DNA of 64,000 bases, from the NCBI GenBank assembly GCA_038025085.1, contig CM076151.1, forward strand, positions 6,003,001-6,067,000. Reading direction: 5' to 3'. The stretch comes from Tetragonia tetragonoides (Eukaryota > Streptophyta > Magnoliopsida > Caryophyllales > Aizoaceae). The notes under the pieces are model-generated. The model was not told where the DNA came from and did not search any database. It saw nothing but the letters and a program-made list of their open reading frames with translations. Positions 13,120-24,874 of this stretch are shown here, in pieces; position 1 is the first letter of the stretch; each line of letters opens with the position of its first letter. The position numbers were made by a program, and so were the translations under genes.

Positions 13120-13188
13120 ATGAAATTGAACACCCTTTCTTCTCTTCTCTTCATTTCATTTTCTACCTTTCTTCTTTTCAGACAATAA
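13120..13188 (+). other. possible upstream ORF in the AHL leader
   Basis: ATG followed by 22 codons (MKLNTLSSLL...) and a stop, 110 bp before the AHL start. It matters only if transcription begins upstream of 13120, which cannot be decided from sequence. Confidence 0.3.
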
Positions 13189-13250
13189 ATTGGTCCCCCC
13201 CAACAACAAAAAAAAAATCACCCCATAAAAACCCAACAGTTTTCATTCAG

Positions 13251-13276
13251 ACATTTCATCAAACAGTTGGTGTGCA
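13251..13276 (-). repeat. PPR-like antisense motif, 5'-flank copy
   Basis: Read on the minus strand this encodes AHQLFDEM followed soon by a stop. It is 21 bp before the AHL ATG, so probably in the 5' leader. It matches three copies in the 3' flank (14001-14345). AxxLFDEMPxR is a typical pentatricopeptide-repeat phrase. Confidence 0.7.
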
Positions 13277-13297
13277 CACAGACAGTAGAGAAAAAAC

Positions 13298-13990
13298 ATG
13301 CTAGAGCTCCAAGTGGACGGTCATTCACCAAAATCTGACCGTGACCCAGATGAACCCACAACCACTACTACAACCCCATCATCGGGCCGGCGGCCCAGAG
13401 GTCGTCCACCGGGCTCAAAAAACAAGCCCAAACCACCCATCATAATCACACGTGATAGCCCTAACGCGCTTAAATCCCACGTCTTAGAAGTTTCTCCAGG
13501 AAACGACATCGTAGAGTCAGTCACCCACTTCGCTCGCCGGAGAGGTAGAGGAGTGTGTATTCTCTCCGGTACTGGATCCGTCACTGGAGTAAATCTCCGG
13601 CAACCAGCGGCGCCAACAGGGGCGGCGGTGATGGGTTTACATGGGCGGTTCGAGATTTTGTCGCTTACGGGCACCGCTTTGCCACCGCCTGCCCCACCAG
13701 GGGCTGGTGGTTTGACGGTGTTTTTGGCTGGTGGGCAAGGGCAGGTTGTTGGGGGGTGTGTTGTAGGCCCATTAATGGCGGCTGGGCCTGTTGTTTTAAT
13801 GGCGGCTTCGTTTGCTAATGCGGTGTTTGATCGGTTGCCATTGGAAGATGGTGAGGAGAGAGAAAATAATGTTGGGGGAAGTGGGGCGAGTAATGCGGAG
13901 GTTACGGCGACGTCGGAAGTGACTGGGAGTGTTGGGGGAGAGTATGGGAGTTTTGGACATGATGGGTTAGGGTGGAGACCGCAATTTTAA
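13298..13990 (+). CDS. AT-hook motif nuclear-localized (AHL) protein, type I, single exon
   Basis: 230 residues. One AT-hook sits at about residues 31-47 (core [14 protein letters not shown]), the form typical of type I AHL proteins, which bind the minor groove of AT-rich DNA. It is followed by the PPC/DUF296 domain at about 58-180 ([63 protein letters not shown]), which mediates trimerisation and contacts with other nuclear factors. Residues 20-26 are poly-Thr and the tail is acidic then Gly/Ser-rich. The lack of introns fits clade A AHL genes. The ATG is the first in frame and gives a normal length for the group. Known AHL roles are chromatin-linked control of growth, flowering and defence; the exact ortholog is not determined (AHL17/AHL28-like is only a guess). 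A CT tract and a possible uORF precede it, and PPR-antisense motifs lie in both flanks. Confidence 0.93.
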   Translation: MLELQVDGHSPKSDRDPDEPTTTTTTPSSGRRPRGRPPGSKNKPKPPIIITRDSPNALKSHVLEVSPGNDIVESVTHFARRRGRGVCILSGTGSVTGVNLRQPAAPTGAAVMGLHGRFEILSLTGTALPPPAPPGAGGLTVFLAGGQGQVVGGCVVGPLMAAGPVVLMAASFANAVFDRLPLEDGEERENNVGGSGASNAEVTATSEVTGSVGGEYGSFGHDGLGWRPQF

Positions 13991-14000
13991 GAAGGGTTTT

Positions 14001-14345
14001 TCTTTGGGGAATTTTGTCGAACACTTGGTGGGCAGGAGGTTTATAGTTTTATACCTGACGGGAAAATGGGTTAATAGAGAATTATGAAGGTGGCTAGCAT
14101 GGTGGGTGCAATGGGTTTGTGTAAGACGCAGCTTTTGGTTTTTTTTTTTTTTTGGGTGGAGGTTGCAGTTTTAGGGTTGTTTTTTTCTCTGGGGAATTTC
14201 GTCGAACAGTTGGTGGGCATGAGATTTGTAAAATGATAACTGGAGATTGGTAAGGGAAAGTGGGTAAAGAGAGAAATGAGAGCTCCCAAGCTGAATTTTG
14301 TGGCAGTTTTTTCTCTGAGGCATTTCGTCGAACAGTTGGTGGGCA
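14001..14345 (-). repeat. three antisense PPR-like motif copies in the AHL 3' flank
   Basis: Near-identical ~35-bp blocks (tttctctggggaatttcgtc... / ...gaacagttggtgggca) occur at about 14001-14034, 14185-14219 and 14311-14345. Copies 2 and 3 encode AHQLFDEIPQRK and AHQLFDEMPQRK on the minus strand, and copy 3 is preceded by LGSPLHL, a good PPR helix. Copy 1 is mutated (the Leu codon became a Val codon). No continuous PPR gene remains between them: frames are broken. They may be fragments of a PPR gene or a short dispersed sequence. They probably lie in the AHL 3' UTR, since the first begins 10 bp after the stop. Confidence 0.7.
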
Positions 14346-14399
14346 AGATGAAGAGGGCTCCCAAGTTGAGGTACAATTTTTGTGTACAAAAAAATCAAT

Positions 14400-15590
14400 C
14401 GAAATTATGGAATTTGTAGATTATTAGTCCTTAATCCCTCTACTTATTTTATGATTTCGGGTTTTTCCCCATTGTTGGCTGCATTGTACAAGTATTGTAT
14501 TTGCATGTGGGGATTTGATTTCTCTTTGGTTTTTTTTTTCCTTTTTCTTTCCAATTAGGAGTTTTTTTAGAACACTGTTCACTAATTTGTAGTTTCGGAT
14601 GAATGTGATGGTGCAATTGTTTACTTCTAATTTTTTGTTTCAAAATTTGGCACTTATCTCATTATTTTTCTAATTTGAGTAAATTGATTTGCTTGACTTG
14701 AAGAAATATGTAATATATTCAGTATTTTTCATTAACTATATACTCGATGTTACACTTCTTAAAAAAAAAAAAAAATACTCCATGTTACACTTCTAATAAA
14801 AGTGACTATTAAAAATACAAATAATTTTCTAGGAGCAATATAATGTCAAAATATGTTTCTTTTCTTTCCCTAAATCATCATCTTGTTGTTTCTTTTCATT
14901 TTTAAGTTTTAAATTACAGCATGCATGCACATGGTAGTATTCTTAGACTATTTTATTTATGCATAGTGAGCTGTTGCCTGATTGCCTCTATGTTAAATAA
15001 TGTCTTTATTCCTTAAATGAATAAATAAATAAATATAGTCTCACTTCAGCACCACGTTACAATCTTGTGTTCTTGATTTGATATATGAGGTATACTATAG
15101 ATAAGCCACGGGGGTAATTATCATAATGATAATGGTAATGGTAATGGTAATGATAAAGACATCTAAAATTTGACACAGCTACTCGAATTGTGAGTAACCT
15201 GGCTGAATCATAACACTTTGATTAACTAGAGAGGAGATCAAGGGTGTGACATATATGATATGACCAATTACCTGCACTCTAGACTTGCAAGCAAAGATGA
15301 CAGATAATGAAAAGGATATAAACTGATAAACATGTGCCCTTAGGTTGCAGTCTAACAGAGAGAGAGGTTGCTTGGCTTTTGAAATAAAGGAGTTGGGTTG
15401 GGGGGGGGGGGGGGGAGGATTTGAACAATTAGGGCTTAGGAGGAACCTTTGATAATTGATATTCATAACTTCATAAGAGAAAATGATGCAAAGGTTCTCT
15501 AGGGTTCGTTATCAGATCTTTAATAGGGTTTGATGACAGTTTTACTAGTCACCTACTGTAAAAAGCTAGACACCAAAATTATTGGTGAGT
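14400..15590. other. gene-free stretch
   Basis: AT-rich DNA downstream of AHL. Holds a (GGTAAT)n-like short repeat near 15127-15155 and a G run near 15399-15415. No gene supported. Confidence 0.45.
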
Positions 15591-16900
15591 ACGGAGACTC
15601 GAATGACCTGCTGAGGGCACAAGGGCTTCCCATGGGTCACACCATAGATCTCTTGGAGAAATTTGGTAAAAAAACTCTCCATCAGATTTGAGAACCCGAA
15701 AATTAAAGGCTATAATTCACGTATATTGAAGTTTCGGAATGTCCCGAAATGCAAGTTGTTATTTTCACACCAATATCGTACGGAACACCGCTATGGCCAT
15801 GGGAGGTCTTTGAGGTCAATTATCAGATCTCTAGTACTTTTTGGACGATCTTTTTACATACTGGTCACTTACCCTAAAGGATAGGACATCGAAACCATGG
15901 GTGAATATGGAGATCACTTACCCTAAAGGATAGGACATCGAAACCATGGGTGAATATGGAGATCATGGACCCGAATGACCTTTCGAGGGCATCATGAGTC
16001 CTTTTGGGTCACCATGGACCTCCCAGAGAAGTTTGGTCAAAAATTTCAAATAGGCTCCGGGAAGCCGAAAATTGAAGGTAATCCATGTATTTTAGAGCTC
16101 CGGAGTGCCATGAAACGCAAGTTATTATTTTTACACCAGTACCATCGGACACCACTAAGAGACATGGGAGACCCTTGGGGTTGGTTTTCATGTTTTTATT
16201 AGGTGTGGACGACCGTTTTATGGACTAATCACCCACTCCAAAAGTTGAACACCAAAACCATGGGTGAATTCGGAGTTCAGGGAACCAAATGACCATTTTG
16301 GGGCATCCGAAAGTCCTTTTAGGTCACCATGGACCTCTCGTAAACGTTTGGTAAAAAATATCAACCACGCTCCAAGACGCCAAAAATTGAAGGTTATATT
16401 CCACGTATTTTGGGGTTCGGGAGTGTCACGGAACGCAAGTTGACATTTACACACCAGTATCGCACGGGAAACTCCTAGAAGACATGGGCGACCCCGTGGT
16501 CGATTATCAAGTCTCTGTTAGATTTGAACGACCGTTCTCCATATTAATCACCGACTCCAATGAATACTGAAATCATGGGTGAGTACGGAATTCAGGGACG
16601 CGAATGACTTTGTCGGGGCACCGGGAGTTCTCTTGGGTCACAATGGACATGGCTGAGATATTTGGACCAAAATCTAAACCGAGCCCCGAGAAGCCGAAAA
16701 TTGAAGGTTATATAATCCACGATTTATGGGCTTTCGGGAGACTCCATGACTAGAATTATTTGTTCATACCATATTAGTGGGGTACCCCCTGTTGGCCTAG
16801 GGGGGCCTTAGGGTCGGTTATCAGATCCCAAAGAGCCGTTGATGACCTTTTATAGGTGTTAAGGCTCGAACATCGAAAAACAAGTGAATATCATGGAAGG
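15590..16900 (-). repeat. array 3 of the ~312-bp tandem repeat (about 4 copies, inverted)
   Basis: The complement of the family landmarks appears here ('gaagccgaaaattgaaggt', 'accatgggtgaatatgga'), so the array is inverted relative to arrays 1, 2 and 5. The 'gaaggt' landmark lies near 15705, 16074, 16388 and 16703: steps of 369, 314 and 315. The long first step is explained by a perfect 49-bp tandem duplication at about 15865-15962. These copies are more diverged from the other arrays. Confidence 0.82.
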
Positions 16901-17769
16901 ACGGGGTTAGAAGACCTCCGTCGAATGGCCTTGGATCGTCATCCCCTTTACTTGTCATAAGGGCCAGCGCGTATGTAGCATTGCCTAACTGTCATCTCTT
17001 TCGATCATTTATTCCTTTGTGATCAACATAAGTAAGAAGGTCGTTTAAATTTTAGAAGGATTATCCAAGTATGAGATTTTATAACCGCACTAATGGATAT
17101 CAGTTATGATAGGAGTATAGGACTTAAGGTGTTTTTATCTGGATTTGGGTGTGGAAACATTTTAGAAAAATGAAGGAAAAAGATTGGAAATTGCTTATTT
17201 TGGGAGAATTTGCATCAAGATGCCAAAAAGGGAACCCTAGTTATGTTTGGTAAGATGCAAACCCTAAGAAAGGTACTTCACAAGAGAGTATTGCACAAGT
17301 CCCAGGTATAGGCCCACTGCTTTGGCAATGGACCTCAAAAATGGGGTGCGGGTCCTTGTACATGATTGAGATCAGATGCTTTGGGGCTCTACCATTTTAC
17401 ATTAAAAAGTCGTAGCTAACGTGAGGTTAGGGTGCTCCCTTAGCTCTGCAGAATCTTTAGATAACTATGTTGCCACAATGACCTTTTGTTTTTGGGGCTC
17501 TTTATCACTTTTCTGCCTCAATTAATTTGTAGCTACCATTAGTACCATTACACACATGAATATGAGTATGAGTATGACCCTTCAGGCTTCATGTATGTCT
17601 CAATAACGCCTTTTTCTGTTCTTTTCCTGGCTGTACTTTGTTAGTTCTATACAGTTGAATTTTTAAGCAGTACACCAAATCAAAACTGCTATGTAAATGT
17701 AATCTGTACATAAGAACAATTGTTCAGGACTTCAGGGCCCTCCAAAGAAAAGGGCAAGTTTAGGCGTCT

Positions 17770-17925
17770 TCTCAATGTGTGTTTTGGTGTTTGAATTTAT
17801 GCCTTTTGTTTGTTAGGCGTGTCTTGTAGGTGTGGAGTATGAGTTATGGCTCCAATAGGTGTATGAATTTCGGCGTCTCTTTCATTCCTTTTAATAACAA
17901 GAACTATTAATCATCAAAAAAAAGA
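17770..17925 (+). mobile_element. retroposon 3' remnant with A tail
   Basis: The segment 'ggctccaataggtgt...ttcggcgtctctttcatt...gaactattaatcatcaaaaaaaa' shares order and wording with 47360-47450 ('ggctcttatgggtgt...ttcggcacctttcttctt...gactattaattatcaaaaa'). Both end in A-rich tails, so this is a dispersed SINE or LINE tail family. Confidence 0.5.
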
Positions 17926-18699
17926 ATAATCATTCTGCGTAGGGATAGATTCATGTCATCTTTAGAGGCTTGAATGACCTTTTACTCGGACGAGTTCCCG
18001 ACCCATCCAAGGGAAGAAAGCATTACCTTCCTGATATGCAATCTCTTGCAAGGAACGCTCTGCATCCAAGGCTGGCAATTACAGGTTACACCCGACATGA
18101 AAAGAGCAAGGGCAAACGATTGTCAGAATTCAGAATTGAGCTTTCTATACACATTATGTTCTGAAACCATGCGAAACTTAACCAACAATTCTATCCTACA
18201 AGCATACATCTCACAAGCTTGTTTACTTCCTTACTAAAAGCCCTTACATACAAACTCGGATCAATAATATTTCTAAGAACACACCATGTACTGCTACATG
18301 CTATTTTTCATTTCCTAGGAACTTGGTCACTAACAAACAAGGTGGAGTTTTAAGTGCAGAAAGGCGAATTAAAGCCCCAAATTACAGTAACAACCACATG
18401 ATTTCCAGGACTGAGTAACTAATCATCTGGAAATATTGTGTATATATATGATAGTAGATCTTTTTTTTAGTTCCTTTTGTTATTAAAGCTGGACTGTATA
18501 TCTTCTCTTAAAGGTATAGGCATAGCAACAGAAATTCTGTAGCTGACAAACATCCCATATATCTTCCGAAGTTTCAAGGTTTATTTCGGTGTATTCCATC
18601 CAAACAGACTCAAGCAACGGTACTAATTTTGAAAACTATTTGTCCCATAAATGTTTTAAGCTCATTTCTATGAGTGTACTTTTTTCTCCTCAGGGGGCA

Positions 18700-18930
18700 A
18701 GTGAATAGCGATCGATGTACCCTCCTGTTACATTATGTTTGGACTCTCAACCAGCGCAATCACTGGCCCCGTCAACATAACACCAACAAGGGGCTAGTAT
18801 AGTTCCTAGAAATCAGCAAACACAAGACATAGGGAGAATGTGAATTCGAACCCATGACCTTGCCTTACCAAACCACTTGGGAGTAAGCTTGAAACTACTA
18901 GACCACCACCCTTGTTGGTGATAAACAACT
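18700..18930 (-). mobile_element. tRNA-derived SINE remnant
   Basis: On the minus strand: a box A-like 'tggtctagtagtttcaag' and, ~40 bp on, a box B-like 'gtcatgggttcgaattc'. A truncated relative with the same box A sits at 46375-46460 beside an A run. The promoter boxes identify a Pol III-type head; the 3' end is not clear. Confidence 0.55.
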
Positions 18931-19852
18931 GTATTTAGTGCTTTAATTTATCCTCATATTAATGGCTTGACCCCAATATAGCTAAGGAATAATTAAGGTG
19001 TAACCAACAGATAAGTTCACTTCTCTGTCGCAAAAGCAGGGAATAATCCCATGAAAACAAGAAAAGAATGATGGACACATTAACACCTTTCACCATTATG
19101 TATACCGTGGATCCCAGTCCCACAATACAAACATAGTAATTTTCAAGATTCCAAAAGAATTTTTTTTAGTAATTTTCATGTAGAAAACTTATATTTTAGT
19201 TCCTTGGTATAAACTGTGTAAATACAACATTTATTCATAATATAGATGTTTGTCATTTCATTAAAAAAAAGCTTACACGACTTTTGTTGCTCCGTCTACG
19301 CCAATATTCTCAATTATGAGATGCGTTCCCTTCCAAACTGCAATTTCAAAGAACAATTCTGCTCTCAAAAATGTTAACCATCGGGCATATTCCCTTCAAA
19401 AGTTGCATAGGTCACAAAATCTTTGTAATAACAAACGACGGCGAATGGCAATTTGTTAAGCGAAGCAGCTGGCTGCTAACAAAGAAATTTATGCAATGGC
19501 ATAAGATGCAAAATCTTTGTACTATACATCTGTGAATGTACTTTTGAATACTAAGATACAGAGCTGATGACAGCCATATTTACCCTCAAAATTTGATTAC
19601 AGACACCATTTCCCTCAATTTGTTTACAAGTAGCCACTGTAGTGTACTATCATACAATGGAACACCAAGAACTCTCCGTTGGCCAACAGAAAATAGCCGA
19701 GTACTCTCCAATGGAAAGCGAACAACCGCTTGATGTCCATACCTTCTGTGCATCCATTGTTGGGTTTTCTTAACATTCTCTCTTTAGGTTTGCAGTGCGA
19801 ATAGCTTCTTATGAGATTGCAATCCGCGGTACTACTTTGAGAAGGGCATAAC

Positions 19853-22800
19853 TTAACGTCTTAAAGCTCCGTAATTTCTCGTAACCTGAGTAAAGCACCA
19901 GGGATTAGTCCAGAGGGAAACTAGCATAGAGATAAACTAGTTGACAGAAATTTGTGGTTCTTTAGTTTGGTGGCACAGAACAACTTCAACATCAACATTT
20001 TTTAACACCCAAATCATGCATACAGAAGAGGTGATTCTCAGAGAACTGGTAACTCTTGTGCACCATGTGACACACAAGCCTGCTGTCAACAGTGCATTTC
20101 CAAAAGCCAAGTGCTTGTCCAGCATTATAGGGCAAGGCCACGACAAGCAACAGGAATATTCGGATCCTTGAATTATGGAACAGTTCTTTTCACATTATTT
20201 AGGCGGTCTTCAGTTACTTAAATGTACTCCAAGAGCAGTTCAAGAGGTACTAATGGGATCAGAAACAAGCACTTCATTCGCCCCTGTACCATTTTACATC
20301 CAAGGCCTTGTACTGGAAAAAGAGGAGAATTCCAGGGCCTCCATGCAAAATAGAAACAAAGATGCTCTGAGCATATACACAAGCAGACGAAGCAGTTCAT
20401 GCTCCGATGCAGTTCAAAAGCAAAAGCAGATAGCATATTCAACAAGAGAACTCAATAAAATTTGGTTTAGCTTCACATTTCAGAGCTAACAGTGACCCCT
20501 AAGTCTACAGCAATAGTCAAATTAGATACTAACCTTGGGTTGCGACTTGTTAAATCTGTTAGGAACGTCATCGTCGTCGTCATCGTCGTCATCTTTGCCC
20601 ATAAGCATCCTTTGCAGTGAAGAGCTCTCTGATTTTCTCCCCCTTTTGGATGGCTGCGTTGAACCTCTACCTGTCCCTCTTGCTGCTGTTCTTTTGCGAC
20701 CTTTGCCTCGTACCTTTTCATCATCTTCCTAGAAAGGTATGATCATCCTTTTTTCTTAGTTTATTTTATCGAAATATGTTTGCATTGTCGGTTCTTTTCG
20801 ACTATTATATTCGGCAATTCTGAAGTAAGCTAAATTTAACAACGATGAATTCAGTGCAAATTATCTGGCCAACTAAGGAGATGTCACATACCGCACTGTC
20901 ATCAACCTCCTCGACGTCATGCAGCTCTTCTTCATCACTTGAAGCAGAATCAACGTTTTCTTCATCATCAGCGATACTCTGAACTGAGGCTGACGCAGCA
21001 ACTGATGCAGATCTGCAGTTTAAGAGTTAAATTGTCAGAAGCTCTACTTGGCTGGAATCATTTGATATTTCAATCAATAAGATTTATCTGTACACTTGTT
21101 CAACACAGCTTAACAATGTACAAAGAAGGAAAAAGAATAAAATATCATACAAAAAAACAGCACAGCAATACAGTCATATTTTCCAGAGAAAAGTGGAGCT
21201 CAAACCAAATTAATTAACTGTATTTCCAGCATTAAAAAGAAGAAAGAGTTAAGGCTAACTGAGAACGAAATTCGTCTCACGGATGTGGCACCCCTACTCA
21301 CTAACATACATACACGAGAATAGAAAGGTAGAGAAACAAGCCGAAAAAAACACTCTGATAACCAAAGTCAGGCTCTGCGAAGTCAGTATGCCAAGCAGAT
21401 CCAGAATAAACATGAGAACTGCATACCTTTGTGAACGGCGGAAGCCTAAAGATGCATCGAGAGTCATCTGCTTCATGTTAGAGGTACCTGTCCCTCTCCC
21501 CCTTCCCCTTCCCCTTCCTCTTGTCGAAGCTTTACCAGGTTGGCTAGCATCATGGGAGGAACCTCGTGCTGTAGCTGCCCCTTTTCTGCCTCGAGCAGTA
21601 GCTTTCAACCCAGATAATTGGGTGGCATCCTCATCGTCACTAAAAGCGACTGCACTTCCTGTTCCTGTGCCTTTACTCTTCAAATCCTGCATTAGAAAGA
21701 AAACGGCAGGCATCAACCACAATTACAAGTAAGATCATCATCATGGCCACAGGTCCCATCATGTGAGATAGCCCACAGAGCACTGTTTTGCCAATTGTTC
21801 CATCAAAATCTCCATAACTCTCTTTTGCCAGAGAGTATTATTTTCATTATGTGAAGAAAAAGGAAATTTAAGGCCTTCCCAAGTGTTTTTCGCAAAGCTT
21901 ATAAATTACTCTACTCTTTTAGACTTAACCACCGCTTCTCAGTTGCCCCAATATTTACAAGTAAATATGTCTACCAGAAATAAACTCAAACTTCTGTAGG
22001 ATGCAGTAACAAAATAAATGTATTGCAAGGACTTCACAAAAAGTGCTCACCTGTGACTGTGCACTGAATGTAAAGGTGTCCTTTGGGTGTGATGCCCTTT
22101 CTTTGACACGTTCCTTGAAAAATAAACATACCAAAGATATTGAAATAATATACATGATTACTAGCTGTCTGGGATGGAGGGGGATAGATAGCAATTCAGA
22201 GGTCTTATGATTTATGAAGTAATAGCAACTTAGCAAGGCAGAGTTGCTAGGACGGGTCGAGCTTCTTACCTCATAGCATTCTCCAACTTTTACTATCAAA
22301 TCATCTTCTTGAAACTTCGCCGAGTCTGATTCCTGAGCAATTTCGGTCTACAAAGCAAGGATGAATGATTGTCATGTACAATTTGATAGCTGAAGTTATG
22401 CTCAAGCTAAGGGATTCAAATGAATGTGAAAAAACTATTCAGTTCATATACATAAACGTACAGCAATAAATGAGGAATACACACGCACCAAGCTTACAAA
22501 GGCTAATTACTTACACGTGTTTCATCAAGATTGTGTTGGATACAAGCATGGAAAGCCAGTTTGTCATCCTTGTTAACGAAATTGTGCAGTGCAATATCCA
22601 GGTCGTTAACAGGAAGGATCTCCATTTTCTGCCAGAGAAGAAAGACTAAATTAGGATGATATTAATGATAGGTAACTATCCTGGTCCACTGTCATGTAGT
22701 TTCTATGGAGCAACATCATACAGTGGTGTAAACTATATATGTTACTTACATGAGAGACAGATAAAAACAAAAGTTCACCACCCTAACAGGTGAGTCCCCA

Positions 22801-24782
22801 AAAACAAGTTTTGTCTGACAAACAACACCTGAAACATTTCAATATCAGCTCTCATCCAGCTTGACTCATTCACGAAGAGACTTTAACAAGGGAGATATTC
22901 ATGTATGTATATCCAAGGTTGCTAGTTGGTAGATAACCAAAAGGAAATGAAGGAATAACTTTAGCAAGATACCCGGAGGTGTACAAAAAATATAGCAAGG
23001 AACCTCAACGATTCTAATATCTCAGGGTACCCTATTTTACAAAGACGAGAGACACACATGTTTCTAGTCCTCCAAAATGCAATAACGACTTCCTTCCAGA
23101 ATTTGAAAACTAAACTTAAAAAAAACAAAACAAAAAAAAAAACAAAAGGGATTTACTGCATTCGAATACCCTAGTAGAACTAGAGGCTATTTTAAAAGAC
23201 CTAGGACAAGCGGAATTCATAGAAGGAAAAGAATAAAAGAGAGGAAAAAAATAATAAGAAAGATTTAGAAAAGCATACAGAAATATTAATACTAAAAGTA
23301 GTGTCAAACAATTTTAGAAAGAAGAAATTGGTTCAAGTATTATCGGAAAATGAGGGGTAATAGTCAACAAAAATGATGCACAAGTTGATTTTAATTCAAC
23401 AATCTTAGATCATAGTTTTTTTTTTTGATAACACGGGTATCCAAGCTTTGCTTGACTAGTCCCATGGGCCCTGAAGTTAACGACAAGGAAAACCTCCAGT
23501 AGCCCTGAGGGGACTCGAACCTGGAGATATTAAAGAAGTATCGAGGTACCTCGCTGAAGATTTTCCAAATGTTTTATTCAGACTTTCCGGCAAATACTGT
23601 TCCCGTTCAGAACGTTGAGAAATGGCATAAATAAAGGAGGCTACCGATGCATATGCAGTATTCTGGTTGACATTTCATGCATATTTCAAAAAAATCCCAA
23701 ATGAACCAGTAGTACGAGTGGAGGTCCAATAGTTAAAGGAAATACTAGTAGAATTTAACAGTCAATTCATTAAAAATCACAACTTAAACAGGGGGAAAGT
23801 ATCTTTGAGATGGAAGAGTGGCATCAAGGAATAGCATACTGCAGTACTACACTACATCTCATTACATAGAATCAATATGCGTAGTTTCCAATATATTATA
23901 GAAGGAAATAAAGAAAAGATAGACATCAAACTGCAATACATACTAGATTGCTTTCTGCAACCAAAGCCTCGATATTCTGTTGATTTAACTCTTCAGGACG
24001 GAGCTTCTCAGACTCATCAATTTTCCCTACAATTAAGATATGTTGTAATCTACTTATAACATGACAGCCAGATGGCAAATGAAATAACACATTAGAACAA
24101 GAACAATCTGGAGCGCAATTAATAGGATCGCCAAGTCACATATGAGTTATGACACAATGTGAACAAAGAATTGCAAATAAGATGAATCGTTTAACCAAAG
24201 CCAGACAGAAATAGTAAAAAACTTTACATGTCAGCTTATGCAGACATTGTTCAAAGGAGAGAAAAATAAAACTCTAAAATGTCTCAAGCGCTTGGTTTCT
24301 TATGGCATCATGAACTCACTTTACCTATTTGTAATTTTGTATCGAATTGAATATCAAACTAAACAAGCCAAATGCAGAATTTTTTGGTTTTTTATTTATA
24401 AGGAGGGCTCCCAGCTTGGGGGATGAAGAGGATTTTCCAAACTGTGAGCCATGAGAATGGAACCCACATCTCGTGGGTGGAAGTGGTACCACCACTCCAC
24501 TTCCTGATTCTTAAGCAAAATGCAGAATGGACTGATGGAGTTTATCTATAGTTTGGTAAGGAATGTGAGAACAATGCCAAATTACTCCGATTTAGATGAC
24601 ATAACTTTTTCGATATTCAGAAATCAGAGGAAGGTGAACTTTAGTTTTGAAGGCATGAATTTGGCAATATTTTCCACTCTCTCATTGTGGAGGAAGAAAC
24701 GCATGTCAACTTTACAGTTGCTTTTCACTACAATGAAGTAGTACTATCACGTCAAAGTATTACTACAATATATCCTATTTCT

Positions 24783-24874
<92 letters not shown>

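Larger units (their letters stand above)
16901..19852. other. gene-free stretch with SINE remnants
   Basis: No supported gene. It contains the two retroposon remnants listed separately and, at its right end, the probable 3' UTR of MRE11 (below 19853). Confidence 0.45.

Noticed and set aside
13321..13674. 117-residue minus-strand frame under AHL
   Set aside because: Shadow of the GC-rich AHL coding sequence.
21283..21732. 149-residue plus-strand frame rich in Pro/Leu/Val
   Set aside because: It is the complement of MRE11 exon 19 (RG-rich region) and has no features of its own.
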